Shown in pieces: positions 22,261-34,241 of a DNA stretch of 64,000 nt. Source of the DNA: Athripsodes cinereus (Eukaryota > Arthropoda > Insecta > Trichoptera > Leptoceridae); the NCBI GenBank assembly GCA_947579605.1, contig OX388319.1, positions 22,705,447 to 22,769,446 of the forward strand, given 5' to 3'. The notes under the pieces are model-generated. The model did not search any database, was not told the DNA's origin, and saw only the letters and a program-made list of their open reading frames with translations. The position numbers and the translations under genes are program-made. Positions within the stretch are counted from its first letter, which is position 1; every line of letters starts with the position of its first letter.

Positions 22261-23044
22261 TAGAATTTTACTTTAAATCCGAATTCACATTTTAATTTTT
22301 AAATGATCAAATCGAGTGTAGGTTCATTGATTTGCAACAAAGACGACAATAAAAGATTATTCGTAGGCATCATTTAAAACACGTGGCTGACCACATGTAA
22401 CATGTGTTCAAGGACGGACATATATAATATTTTAAAAATTTCTAAGTAAATAGTTGTAATAAGTGCCTATATTATTATGTTACTTATTCAGAACAAGTCA
22501 ATAAACCGTATAGAAATAACAGTCCATCTTAATGTTGTCTGGTTGGCACGGAATCAAAAGATTATAAGAATTATACTAAATCTGTTAATGGTGCTATAAT
22601 AATACTCAGTCTTCATTTTGTCACCTGCCTGTAATAAATCTCCACGTTGTCAAAATTAACATTATCAAGATATGCTACATTATAATTTATGCTCTTAATT
22701 TAAATTCAATGTGCAATTTATTCCTGGATCTTGTATAGATTACAAAGATATTTTGTATTACAAGACGGTGCACTTTTTGATCAAATTCAAGCAAAAATAT
22801 ACCTTCATTCAGTACATTCCTCCACTGCAACAAGGTCTATATTCCTATGAAAAAATAAAGCCTTTCACATGACCAGAAACTGTTAGAGTGGTGTTCCTTT
22901 CTAAGTGTATAGATTGACTATATTTCAAAGAGTTTTATATGTTCCAGCATAAGTTTATATATTAAGTTGCCCAGTAATGTTAAAGCTCTCGATAATGTTG
23001 AGTATCAGAGAGAGGTGAAAAGCTATCTTGTAGGAAAAGCCTTT

Positions 23045-23385
23045 TACAACATTGACAACAGGACAGTTCACTCTATTTGGCAATGACCAATTTATAAATT
23101 TTATGATTTTATTATTATTTATCTTTTGCAGCATTGACAACAGGACAGTTCACCCTATTTGGCATTGACCAATTTATAAATTTTATAATTTTATTATTAT
23201 TTATCTTTTGCAGCATTGACAATAGGCCAGTTCACCCTGTTTGGCATTGACCAATTTATAAATTTTATAATGTTTTTATTAATTATCTTTTCCAACATTG
23301 ACAAAAGGACAGTTCACCTTATTTGGCATAGACCAATTTATAAATTTTATAATGTTATTATTATTTATCTTTTACATACATTGAT
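23045..23385. repeat. Tandem array of four ~82-bp units
   Basis: The unit start CATTGACAACAGGACAGTTC or close variants recurs at about 23051, 23133, 23214 and 23297. Each is followed by GACCAATTTATAAATTTTAT and ATTATTATTTATCTTTT. The units differ by several substitutions, so this is older than the 18.5-kb array. Confidence 0.9.
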
Positions 23386-23735
23386 GTGAAGTTATTTAAG
23401 ATATTTTATACTTCAAATATCTTAAAGAATAAAATTGTGGTTACCGAATTGTTTGTGAAACCGTATTTTATTTATAATTGCCTGACTATTCCAAGTGTCA
23501 AACCAATGTCCTACGGATGATAAGAAAGTATAAAAAATTACATGTTTCCAGTGCGTAATAAAATCATATAATTAAACTTGATATGTTTATGTTGTACAAC
23601 CATGTGTTAGGATGTAAAATAATTAAAGTCATATTATGATTAGCTCGGTAGGTAAATGTGACGTGTTTTATTTATTGAGTCGAAGTTTGTTTTGTACAAC
23701 TCCATATCAACATATGGAAGAAAACACAATGAATC

Positions 23736-23822
23736 GTGACCTGGTTTCAACTTATAAAGTCATTGTTAAACTAATCTAGTTCATTTTTTTGACAATGACT
23801 TTATAAGTCGGAACCAGGTCAC
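23736..23822. repeat. Inverted repeat, 31-bp arms, 25-bp loop
   Basis: The left arm 23736-23766 starts GTGACCTGGTTTCAAC. The right arm 23792-23822 ends GGAACCAGGTCAC. By eye 29 of 31 positions pair, and the pairing continues weakly outside. A small foldback or MITE is likely. Confidence 0.8.
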
Positions 23823-24536
23823 TATTCAATTAAATATTAAGTAAAACTTAAAACTTAAATGAAGTGTTTTATCATATTATTCTAAAATATAATTTTGCGC
23901 CATCACGTAACTTGAATTCGATCTAGTTGTACAGTTCATATAATATCAGTGCCACCCCTCTGTTTTCATTGAAAAACAATGTAAGCTCTAACATAACTTC
24001 ATTGTAATGACTTTAGAATGAGTTTTCAATGTACCACACTACCGCTTTTAATATAAATAATGTAGGTAGTGCATGGAGGTAGACGACAAAGCTATCAAAG
24101 AAACAAAGAAAAATAAGGAAAAAATATCATCCAGTCTTTCTGTGCAAATAGTCACATTACAAAACTCATTCTAGTATTTTCCACGAATGAGGTAGCCATG
24201 AATGTTATATCGTTTAAAATTACCATTAAACTGCACTCAGAAAATTACCGTTAAACTGACAAAAAACATAGTAGAAGGTAAAATTACGTGAAAAATGCAT
24301 TATTCGTTTGTACGCAAGGTTTTCGGCCGGCTGGTACCTATTCTTTCTTTACCAGTAGACTCGCACGTCGGCACAAATTAATATTATTTTATCCAACTTT
24401 GACCAGCACGACTCAATGCGAGAATATATTACAAATTCCAGCTGTGTATTCATAGACAAATGTAAATTGTTTAAGAAATTAGTTGAAAAAAAAAATCGAC
24501 TTAAAAAGTTAAGAATCATCATAATTATGTATATGC

Positions 24537-24725
24537 GACTATGAGGACGCCAGCTGCGACTGTGGGGAGGAGCAGAGTGACTCTCACCTATTGCAATGTC
24601 CGCTGATGCGGAATGCATGTAATGTGAGTGACCTGATGATGGCGAATGACAAGGCGATGTACGTCGCTACATACTGGAGTGGCAAGCTGGCAAGGTCTGA
24701 AGTCCGGACCCGAAAAACAAAACAA
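24537..24725 (+). pseudogene. LINE ORF2 C-terminal fragment (DCGEEQSDSH type)
   Basis: The + frame reads YEDASCDCGEEQSDSHLLQC, PLMRNACNVSDLMMAND, then YVATYWSGKLARSEVR. It is the same family as the fragment at 5868-6108, which shares DCGE-QSDSH-LQCPL. Only the Cys/His cluster and extreme C-terminus remain. Confidence 0.75.
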
Positions 24726-24929
24726 ACATATGCGACTTTTATCCGACACAAGTTTCATAGTGTCTATGTAATGGTAACTTTCTTCAGTAAGAAAATAACA
24801 CTTTACAAAATGAATCAGGAAAACTTGTTTGTATTTTCCAAAGTCATTCTTTATTGAAACACACGTCCATTATTTCTGCAACACAAAGTTGAGAAGAAAC
24901 TATAATGCGATGTACATACCTACTCTTTA

Positions 24930-25015
24930 ACCCTTTATTTATTTATATAATAAATAAATAAATATATTTTATTTATTACTCAATAAATGGTTGACAAAAA
25001 AAAACATACAGGGGT
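24930..25015 (-). repeat. LINE 3' tail fragment
   Basis: TTTATTTATATAATAAATAA and TTTATTTATTACTCAATAAA, then TGGTTGACAAAAAAAAACA. The start is similar to the one at 17080 (CAATAAATGGTTAACGCC). Confidence 0.45.
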
Positions 25016-25315
25016 ATAAAATATTACTAAAAATACACAACTTTTAAGAAATGTAATGGAACGCTTATTAGAAATAAGAAAATAATATTAAAACAATAAT
25101 GACAAACTACCTATAGATATGATCTCAATAGACCTACAAGAGCAAATTCATTCTTGTTACATACAGAATTAATCTTTAACATAACGTATGTTATAGAAAT
25201 GCAGTTAGCTAAGACAAAAGGAAATATGTAGAGAGTGCATTTCCCTAAAATATCCCACATCCTGAAGTATACAGAATGAACTGAATGTCAAGACACATAC
25301 CTATCTATAGTCACA

Positions 25316-25480
25316 TACTTCTTTCGCTTCCTCTACATTCATTCAATTTGTCATAAATTTACGCCGATTCATTTTATTCAATACAACGCCTTTCTTAAAA
25401 AAGTAATCCATGTGGTCGGGCCACGTAATTCTCGAATGTCTGAGCTCTCCCAGATCTCTTTCTGCAGATGAATACACTTT
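25316..25480 (-). pseudogene. RTE-like LINE C-terminal fragment, diverged
   Basis: CTTCTTTCGCTTCCTCTACA, TTCATTCAATTTGTCATAAA and CCATGTGGTCGGGCCACG match the minus-strand layout of the clearer copies at 42.1 and 49.5 kb. The terminal AYPTWD segment is missing. Confidence 0.6.
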
Positions 25481-25644
25481 GATGAATTTCCTGATCATTG
25501 CAACTTATTTACATGCTTTCTTTCCACAGTAGGTAGGTACTCTTCTCGCTTTGACTTATTCTCGTAATACCATCATTCCTTACCTACCTTCTAAAGTTTT
25601 ATCAATCATTTTTTTCAACAAGTGCATCTTTGCAGCTACTACTA

Positions 25645-25725
25645 CGGCATACCATCACGGCATATCCCACAAGTGGGGTAAGCCAGCAGATCAACTGTAT
25701 GTAAGAAACATACAAACTGTCCTCT
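25645..25725 (-). repeat. RTE-tail short repeat, 3' end only
   Basis: ACCATCACGGCATATCCCAC, AAGTGGGGTAAGCCAGCAG and TGTATGTAAGAAACATACA. About 80 bp of the 3' terminus on the minus strand, followed directly by unrelated sequence. Confidence 0.7.
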
Positions 25726-27210
25726 TTGCAGCTTCCAAACTAGTATTATGGATAATCAAATATTTATATCGGTACAAATTGTACCGCCAGACATGAAAGA
25801 GTTGATTTGTCTTTGTTTTAACTGAAAACAACTAATGCGCTAATGGAAGGCACTTTTATTTTATTCCAGTTTCTTTTGTTTTCTTTGATTCTTCTTCTTT
25901 TCATTCGTGGATTACACTTACTCGAAAATTTGCTAAAAGATTCTTTTATTTTCTTTCTATATTTTTAAAAAGAACTTTCGTTTGTCTTTGACATTCTTCT
26001 ATATACCGTAACAGTGTCTTTGTTAAGTGTATTTTCGCCAGCGTACTAGAATATTTACTCTTTTTTAATTGCAGGGCATTAAACAGGGCACAAAGCACAG
26101 ATGACGCAAAAAAAGCATATGCGTGGAGTGATTCATCAATGCTTGAATTGAAATATATGTATTTTCGGGTGCGCTGCGTAAATTCTTAATAAATAGATAA
26201 TTTAAATAGATCGGTGAAAAATAAATAAGTAGTTTACATAATCCCAAACTAAGATATGAATCTTGTATTATGGGTACTTACGCTACGTTACATGTAAACA
26301 ATGCAACTAACACATATATTATTATTCTAAAAATATCACCCTGCGCTGAGACATAGCAGCTTTTAAAACGAAAAAACAAATAAACAAAAAATATAAAGAA
26401 ATGCGAAGTAAAAAAAAGATGTCATCAAAAAGAAACCGAATCAAAGGAGAATCTCTATCCTGGCGATAAAGTTATTGTGTGTTATGTAAGTAATACCCTT
26501 ATACCCAGACCCAGGAAAATATGAAAATATCCTCGTGACTAAAAGACAAGTTGTTTACCTTTGCGCCACACCGGCCGCCTATAAGACTTTAATTTATGTA
26601 AAAAATCACTGACGATTTAAGTTTTACTTTTTTTAAATTGAGTGACTTGATTTCGACTTACAAACTCATTGCCAAAGTACGAGTTACTGAAGATGAAACT
26701 AAAGTTTCGAAAACACTCTTACTCAAATAAATCAATAAGTGGAAAAAATTATGATTACATAACATAACATACATAGACAATTCACACAGATCGAGCTAGT
26801 CCCAAACTCAGATGAATCTTGTATTATGGGTACCAACACGACGATACACACATATTATACAATGCACTTTTATTTTATGTAAAAATTACCATTATATATA
26901 CGTTGTGTTTTACAAGTAACAACATGTCATAGAATTTAATCATTTTGTTAAGTATAACTTTCTTTTCGATAGACATTTTAACGAGGATAAAGGGGTTTAC
27001 AAAAAGTTATATATTCAGGTACCTACTAGTGTGGAATAAAATATTATAATAATTATTTGAAATGAGAACGTGTTCCTTTTATTTCACAGTAGCTCAGGAA
27101 ACTCGTTACTTTTTTGAAATAGTGTAATAGTACCCAGATGATTAGAATCATGTAAGAACATTTCTTTAGGATATAATATTTTTCTTAGAAACACAAAAGA
27201 ACGTCGATAA
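25726..27210. other. AT-rich stretch, no supported gene
   Basis: No coding frame or named repeat is recognised. Confidence 0.5.
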
Positions 27211-28458
27211 CTTACACTACAAAATGGCTCCATCACATATGGAGCCATTGCATGGTCAAGTAGAACCAAACTTGTTACCACGAGGAAATTACTCGATAAG
27301 GTACAAAGGTTAGCATGCTTATGCATAACAGGAGCAATGAGAACATGTCCAACGGCAGCCATGGAGGTGATCCTTGATCTCTCACCGCTCCACATGGTAG
27401 TGGAGGAAGCTGCAAAGAAGACATATCTCAGACTTAAGAAGACAGAATCAACGAGGGTAAACCGCATCAAAGGAGAAGAAATTCTAAATGACTGCGCATA
27501 CCTCATTGATCTGCCAGCCGATCTAATGATCAAGAAGTTCAGTTTCGAGAAGAATTTTGCTATCAAACTGAGCACAAAGAAAGAATGGGACGAGGATATT
27601 ATACACTCTCTCAAGAATGGAACCATCGTATGGTATACGGATGGATCCAAAACAGAAGAGGGAACTGGAGCAGGAGTCTACGGGCCGCGCACCGAACACT
27701 CTGAAGCAATGGGAAAATTCCCAAGTGTCTTCCAAGCAGAAATATATGCTCTGGAAAGATGTATCCAGTTCAATCTCGACAGAGGATACAGTAAGCAACA
27801 TATAGCTATACTATCTGACAGTCAAGCAGCTATTAAAGCATTGGGTTCAAACATCATCAACTCCAAGATGGTTTGGACATGCCTCCTCAAACTTAACGAG
27901 TTAGGCAAGAAGAATAAAGTCACCCTCTTCTGGGTACCCGGACACATCGGGGTTGAGGGAAATGAACGAGCTGATAAGCTGGCAAGAAAGGGTGCGGCAA
28001 CGCAACTCTATGGACCAGAACCATTCTGTGGTTTGGGACATACGTTTTTCCAAGAGGAAATTAAAAAGAAAGGGAGACAAGAAAGAAACGAACTGTGGAA
28101 GAATCTCCCTAGGCTTAGGCAAGCCAAGGAACTGCTCGGAGGATATAACTCCAAAAGGGCCAAGACTTGCACTAACCTAAGTAAAACAAGTCTCAAGGCA
28201 ATAACAGGCTTCCTAACGGGTCACTGTAGACTCAGGGAACACCTACGCAAACTGGGACTTGAAGAAGATGGCACCTGTAGATTTTGCGAAGAAGAGGCCG
28301 AGACTCCTCGTCATCTCTTGGCGGACTGCAATGCTGTGGGATTCGCAAGAATCAAAACCCTAGGCAGGCACTGGGTAGAAGTGGAGTCTCTCCACACCTT
28401 GGACCCCCTCAGGATTCTGGACTTCATAAGATGTCTGGGGCTTGAGGGGTCGCTTTGA
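27211..28458 (+). CDS. 5'-truncated LINE ORF2: RT C-terminus plus RNase H, frame intact
   Basis: The frame is open from 27211 (stop at 27208-27210); the first ATG is 27337, but the homology starts earlier at LTLQNGSITYGAIAWSS. YGA-(I/V)-W is the conserved block behind the RT palm/thumb. Then come CITGAMRTCPTAAMEVI, and RNase H from WYTDGSKTEEGTGAGVYG through FQAEIYALE, AILSDSQAAIKAL, FWVPGHIGVEGNERADKLA. These give all four acidic residues. A C-terminal CxxC...H...C cluster (CRFCEEEAETPRHLLADC) closes the protein. The endonuclease and the RT catalytic core, including the YADD box, are missing, so the copy cannot move on its own. Clade is probably R1/Loa/I-like, by inference. Although open, it is best read as a dead-on-arrival insertion rather than a gene. 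Confidence 0.85.
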   Translation, partial: LTLQNGSITYGAIAWSSRTKLVTTRKLLDKVQRLACLCITGAMRTCPTAAMEVILDLSPLHMVVEEAAKKTYLRLKKTESTRVNRIKGEEILNDCAYLIDLPADLMIKKFSFEKNFAIKLSTKKEWDEDIIHSLKNGTIVWYTDGSKTEEGTGAGVYGPRTEHSEAMGKFPSVFQAEIYALERCIQFNLDRGYSKQHIAILSDSQAAIKALGSNIINSKMVWTCLLKLNELGKKNKVTLFWVPGHIGVEGNERADKLARKGAATQLYGPEPFCGLGHTFFQEEIKKKGRQERNELWKNLPRLRQAKELLGGYNSKRAKTCTNLSKTSLKAITGFLTGHCRLREHLRKLGLEEDGTCRFCEEEAETPRHLLADCNAVGFARIKTLGRHWVEVESLHTLDPLRILDFIRCLGLEGSL

Positions 28459-28556
28459 CTGGTAACACTGGGAAAGCTAAGTAGGGGGAGTACAATAGAT
28501 CTTATAGGTCGCGGTGCATACCATACCCCATAATATAAATAAATAAATAAATAAAA
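28459..28556 (+). repeat. 3' UTR and (ATAA)n tail of the truncated LINE
   Basis: About 75 nt of 3' UTR after the stop, ending CATACCCCATAATATAAATA and an AAATAAATAAAT tail at 28534-28555. Confidence 0.75.
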
Positions 28557-30458
28557 TACATTACAAAAGACTGCCAAAAAACAACAAACGATCGAGGTTT
28601 TGACTATTTTTTTTATTTTTTAAAAACATTATTCAACCAACTTCTCATCTCCAAAGCTAGCAGACTCAGCATAATCATTTTAGTGGGAAACAGGAAAGAT
28701 TAACCGGTGCTTAGGAATCGGCTGAGTCTGGTTTGTATGTGCACTTTACTCAAGGTACGTTTACCAATAGCATTACTATGTTCGACATCTGTTGAATATG
28801 TCAACTAACAAAAACCATCTTTATGTTTGTGTTTGCGGCTGTTGACAAACTTATTTTAAAATAGATAATAATATTTCTCAATCTCTCTAAATTGAGCAGA
28901 ACTCGTATGGTTTATAATTAACTGTGGTTTTGACGTGACCGGTTGAGAATATAAAAAGCGTTTTTAAAAAAATACCTACCCAATTTTCTTTATTTGTTAC
29001 TCTTGAGGCTAAAGATCTTAAGAACGCCAATTAGAAGAAAGCAGAACACCGAATAGAAAAAACTCGTGTCCGAAGTTCATAAATAAGTTAGAAAAATAAT
29101 TCATAAGTAAAATAGAAAAATAATTTTTACTGTATTAGTTTTTAGGTAGCAGAATTCCAAAAATGATTTTTTTCCGCTGTGTGATTTTTATTTGAGACAA
29201 ACTCTAATATTGATAATGTCATTTGAAGGCGAAAGACGTTTTGCTCCAATACAAACCACTTAGTTGAGAAAACATTTGTTTTTCTTCTCAAGAAAAACTA
29301 CTATTACCAACTTATCAAGATTCAATTGTACTAGAAAGATTTACTGCATCGAAGCAGAATTCACTAACTGTATTCCTGAAATAATATTATCATAATTTCT
29401 TTCCGTTCTGAAAATTCATAAAGATGTCAGAAACGTTGGCATTATTAAAACAATATTGTTGAAATATGTAAAGGTACAAAATTCCTCATGCTATTGTTTA
29501 AATTTTCACGTATTTCATAATAATATTGTATCAAAAACTTTTGAACCAAAATTATTATTTAGAAGTAAAATGTAATGTGTTCCTACAACAAGCCAAGGAA
29601 ATGTTTTGTGATTTGTAAGTTGTATGTTTCGAGACGTCAGATGTTACGATTTCCGTTCTGATTTCAAGGAAATGGAGAGGTTAAATTTATCAATGACTTC
29701 CTTATTGTTTTGAGAAAGCATTGTCACGAAGCAAAACCTGTGATAAAATTATGTATTTTATACCAAGTAAGTAGGTTTCTGTTATGATGGTGGAGGTTTG
29801 TTTGATGCTAGAGTTTATTAAAGTAAGTTCTGTTTGCGAACTTTTAAGGCCACGACGTTATATTTTATGAAATGACAAGTTACATAATAATCTAATACTT
29901 CATGTGGTGTGATATTTTGGAAATTACGTCGCAATATTTTAAGATATAATTTTCTGTTATATCTGGAATTTACTGGAAGACATTTTCACAATGCAATATG
30001 TACACATTCTTTATAAATGTATTTAAAATAAACTCTTATATCATTATTATCATTTTATATCTAGGTAGATGGTATGTTTTATCGCAGAATTAAATATGTT
30101 TTTTCATGTGTAGTAATGTTTCAAGAACTTTTAACAATCTTTAACAAGATACTAAAAAAATAATATAAAATTGTAAAACTATTTTGGGGACACCCCGTGG
30201 AGATTTTAAAGTCAAATTTTAAATTGAACTTCTCCATGTTTTCTCTAAATTTAAGTTGCAATTTTATGTTGTTGGGTTGTCAATTTGATGATTGGGTGTT
30301 TTTTTAAAGAAAAGCGATGGAAAAGCATAAAGTAAATTTTGAAATAATACTTGTAAAATGACGCGAATACCGCAACATTTCATAAAATAAGACATATCTT
30401 GTATCTTGTAAAAATATTAAAATGTGTTGTTTATTATTTTTTATTATCTTTTTTACAG
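28557..30458. other. AT-rich sequence upstream of the orcokinin prepro exon
   Basis: Presumably intron of the orcokinin gene, since the exon at 30459 needs a coding exon before it. No signal-peptide exon can be supported. A 13-codon ATG frame at 29784-29822 runs into a GTAAGT donor in the right phase but does not encode a signal peptide. Confidence 0.45.
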
Positions 30459-30531
30459 GAGGATGTTGACAGGCTAATCAACAGATTACAACAAGACGAA
30501 GCCAGAGAAGCGGCCTTGTATGAAGGACTTG
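30459..30531 (+). CDS. Orcokinin gene, prepro exon shared by both splice forms
   Basis: A 73-nt exon lies between a strong acceptor (a T-rich tract then TTTTTTACAG at 30449-30458) and a consensus donor G|GTGAGT at 30532. It encodes EDVDRLINRLQQDEAREAAL and then YEGL, plus one base. The charged, helix-like sequence fits a propeptide segment between the signal peptide and the first peptide copies. It starts in phase 0 and ends in phase 1. Both downstream orcokinin acceptors (44150 and 45623) need exactly one base carried over, giving YEGL-EQAN or YEGL-GVRN. The assignment rests on phase and position rather than on a conserved motif. The signal peptide must lie upstream and was not found. Confidence 0.75.
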
Positions 30532-31544
30532 GTGAGTACAAATATTTAAATATATATTATATCGTTAAATGAAATCATCTTCATTTTGTCCTGAATTTAA
30601 GGATGCAATAAAAAATCATGAAAAAATTGTACAAAACATTGTAAAATATCAAAAATATCGTTGATATACAAAAGAGAAATATTTTTTTAGATTTTGAATC
30701 ATTCACACCATCTTGCGGTTGTGAAAAGAAAAGCTTTGAAGTCGATTTTCTGAAAATTATGTTTATAGTCTGTTTGTCTGTTTCTCTTGTATACCAACGA
30801 TATGAAAGTTTCATGGTTGTAAATAGAGGCGAATCGTGATTTTTATCCGAACCAGTGTTTACGGATCTGTTCAAATGTACAAAAAATTGTATAAAGTTGA
30901 AAATGTTATGTTTTGTGAAATTCTTGTGTGTCCGGATGTTATCAAAGTTGAGATACGAGATTGAAATATTCAGTGTTTTAGGTAAATCTTACTATTAAGT
31001 AAGACAACGAAGAAAAATGGGGAGAAAAAGCGCGGACGTTCAAAAGTCACAACTACATCACTTTGCGATAGATAATTAATATGAATTGGTAGGTTTGTAC
31101 ATAATCCTCTAGAGAGAATTATTGTGAAAAACATTATCACGATATTAACTGTATACATGCATATTGCAAATAAAGCGAACAGAACACAAAGTACATATAA
31201 TTATCATTACGTAATGCACTAGCGTGGTAATAAAAATAATTTGATACTTCATAATATGTAGGTTTGTACATGGCATAAAGCTGCGTTAACTTGTCACTAA
31301 CATCCATGTTTTAATATCCGTTAACACAATATTCTATCTGCATTGCATAATCTTCCATATATTATTATCTAGGAATCTGGGGCTAACACTCAAAGTAATT
31401 ATAATATTATTGCTAAGCATTTTTTTTAAGTTTTGAATGTCACCAAAGACTTGTAAATATTCTATTGGAATAGTGTATTCGTTTATATTTTTACATAAGA
31501 TGAAATCATAGTGGCTATTATACAATACTTATTATTGTACTACT

Positions 31545-31797
31545 ACTACTACTACACCATCACGGTATATCCCACAAGTAGGGTAGCCAGCAGACCAGCC
31601 GCATGCAACAAACATACAAGCCGTCTTCCCTGTGCCAACAAATAATTAAGATATTCAGGATGGGTGGCAAACCTCATCGCTGAATTTGAGATGTAAAATA
31701 TCTTTATTTTTTCGAACACCTGCCTTTTACAGGACACTCGAAAACTCACGAATAAGAGTGGGAGACCAATTCTTTACCGGGTGTCTACGGGACATTA
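31545..31797 (-). repeat. RTE-tail short repeat, full length
   Basis: One of the best copies: a (TAC)n tract, ACCATCACGGTATATCCCAC, AAGTAGGGTAGCCAGCAGAC, ATTCAGGATGGGTGGCAAAC, ACAGGACACTCGAAAACTCA, AGAGTGGGAGACCAATTC and CCGGGTGTCTACGGG. It lies inside the orcokinin intron, antisense to the gene. Confidence 0.85.
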
Positions 31798-33139
31798 TTG
31801 TATGAAGAGTCAATTATTTTATGGGCTGAAAATGATTATTATGCTCTCTGAAATATGCCCCTGTAAAATCTGCTTTTTCAGACATATCAACAATTTCCGC
31901 ACTATACAAGATTAAAAAATCATGTAGAATCCTATTCTTTGCTTACATATTGTAGCTTGTGTATGCTATAATTCTTGGATGTTACCATTAAAGAAGCATT
32001 ATTTAGCTGAATCATCTTCAATGCGTATATCGAACATGTTTATTGTATGACAAAGCTTAATAAATGTGAAATTCATCGATACATTTTAATTACCTATCTA
32101 AATGTACATATCTATATGCGTATAGTGCATTTCTATCAAGATATACACGTATTTATGGTTCTAAAAGCTTACATATGTTGTAATTGTATATATGCTCTTG
32201 TTTTATATCTTGTAGGAGATTCATTCTTTCCCAGAGACTCCGCGAAATAATTATTAATAGGTATATCCTAAAACTTACTCGAACGTTGATTTCATTCTCT
32301 CATATTTTTTGTTTGTAGGTATTAAGTTTTTATTATAAATGAATTTTATTTGATGAAGTATTCAGTGAAATAAATAATAGATAATTTTATAAAAAGTATG
32401 ATAAGAAGTGAGTGTTGAATGAATGATTAAGTAGCGACAATATTTTCTGAAAAGTGATCAAATTATTTTATGAAAAAATCATGTGTTGAATAGTCTTAAT
32501 ATAAAGTATTGTGCGTAAATTAGTAAATCTTGAAAAAATATTATTATAAAAGATGAGAGATAATTCTCTGCTTTTCTTTTTATACTAGTTTTATACCAAG
32601 TTTTACTCTTAAAGTAATAATAAATATGTTAATAAATCATTGCAGATGAAAAAAGCAAGCATCATATTTTTTTAAATGAATAATTTATTTAACGTGTGAA
32701 CCCGAGAATGACTTGAATATTGAAATCGCCCTTTATGGTGTAAATTTTATTTTTAATCATAAGTTTATTTATTTATCCATTCTTTTCTGTATATAGAATG
32801 AATGAATGAGAATGGATAAAATTATAAAAAAAATATTTCTTAAAAAATAATACCAAGAGAATGACAGCCTGTTTATCGTAATAAGTTAGATTTTTTGATT
32901 AGTAATGAATCATGTCATTGTGATAATCTTTCTCTTTATAGATTGCTTCTTCTTTTCATTAGCCATCTCTTTACTGATGGATACTACTTAGTCTTTTCAT
33001 ACCTTATTTTCTTTTTCGTGTAACCCCTTCGTCCTTGGATTATAAGGTCTGTGCATCTTTCGTGAAGTGGACTCCTTTTTTCATCTCAGAGCTTGCATTT
33101 GAGCATTCTATGTGTGCGGGTATATTGCTTAAATGTGAA
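31798..33139. other. AT-rich intron sequence, nothing recognised
   Basis: This is orcokinin intron. Short open frames such as 32047-32250 are compositional. Confidence 0.5.
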
Positions 33140-33275
33140 CGTCATTTTGTTTACAGACAAACATTGCGTATAAGCTTGGATTTTCAATAGAGAGACTCGA
33201 ATTCGATTCTGCTCACTTTAAATTTACTCCACCTTCACGACACAAGAATATTGTTTATTGTGAATTTGTGTAGGT
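33140..33275 (+). repeat. SINE with pol III-like B box and CCACCTTCACGACACAAGAA end
   Basis: GACTCGAATTCGATTCTGCT contains a B-box-like TTCGATTC. Then come TACTCCACCTTCACGACACA and AGAATATTGTTTATTGTG. The same 3' part is at 40240-40265 and a piece at 39085-39120. Confidence 0.55.
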
Positions 33276-33394
33276 ATATTTCTAATCTAGATTCATCTTG
33301 CCCTATATTGTTGAAAATAACTACTTATTTCTGATGTTTGAACAGCCTTTGAAGAGCCTTGGAATCCAAAACAATAATTATCCAAACTTTTCAA

Positions 33395-33515
33395 TCTTGA
33401 GCAATGGATTGCCAGTTGTCTTAAGAGTTTAACTCCTCTAGATCTCGATCGATGTTATCCAATATCCTTTGCTTTGGTCTACTTAACGGTCTTCTGTCCT
33501 AGAGTAAGTTTACCC
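33395..33515 (-). pseudogene. LINE ORF2 C-terminal remnant (DRRPLSRPKQR)
   Basis: The minus strand reads DRRPLSRPKQRILDNIDRDL and EEL. This is a decayed form of the GRRPxGRPxxRW-D motif found at LINE ORF2 C-termini. Stops interrupt the flanks. Confidence 0.5.
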
Positions 33516-33944
33516 CGCAGAATACATTCACAATATGCTTTTTTAGTTATGAATAAATAAAATTAATATATAAAGCTGTTTTTAAAGGACAAATAAACGT
33601 ATGTTTGTGCATACGGTCAAAAATAATTAAAAGATTTGTATTGCGTAGTTGTAAATATGATGAAAATTTCATTAAACGCACTCACAATATATTCAATTGA
33701 ATGTTACGGCATGAAAATATTCCAGTTGATAATATAATTTCTTGAGTCACGGACAAGAGAGATATTAATTCCAACATCAGAAGTAAATTAAATAACAACA
33801 TAATAAATACATAATCTAGAAGAGGGATATTTTTCTATATACCTTTATATAATTAAATTAAAATCTGTAACACAGATTCCATCCATGATGTATGTAGAAT
33901 GCTTTGAAAATATATATTTTGGACAGATATAGGTCTCATTTTAA

Positions 33945-34055
33945 TTTTTGTAATTTTTCAAGCACCCTGTAAAAATACGGCAAATGTATGTAAAAAACTA
34001 CTTAATATAAAATATGTTTTAGATGTTACATCTACAATTCAGCGATGAGGTAAAT
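33945..34055 (+). repeat. RTE-tail short repeat, decayed middle part
   Basis: CAAGCACCCTGTAAAAATAC and ATCTACAATTCAGCGATGAG are recognisable. It stops directly before the RTE-like fragment. Confidence 0.5.
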
Positions 34056-34081
34056 CTATCTTTATAATATATTATAATCTA

Positions 34082-34241
34082 CTTATCTTTACCCTCAAGA
34101 TATGTCCCAGGTAGGGTAGGCAGAGAGAACGGAATGCCATATTGATCTATCCTTACAAACTTCATTCGCTTCTTCCATCTCCATCAAACTTCTCATACAT
34201 GCACGCCGATTTGTCTTACTCAACATGCAGCAGTCCATGAG
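34082..34241 (-). pseudogene. RTE-like LINE fragment, left part, split by a MITE
   Basis: On the minus strand it ends with ANEVCKDRSIWHSVLSAYPT, then WDIS, preceded by RRACMRSLMEMEE. The fragment continues across the MITE at 35144-35260. Bases 34092-34125 are the TACCCT...CAGGTAGGGTAGGC end. Confidence 0.8.

Noticed and set aside
27084..27650. 188-codon open frame on the minus strand
   Set aside because: It is antisense to the LINE RT/RNase H frame, which has clear motifs; the reverse frame has none.
29784..29822. ATG frame of 13 codons ending at a GTAAGT donor in the phase needed for the orcokinin exon at 30459
   Set aside because: The peptide MMVEVCLMLEFIK is too short and acidic for a signal peptide. 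Donor-like GTAAGT sites are common by chance.
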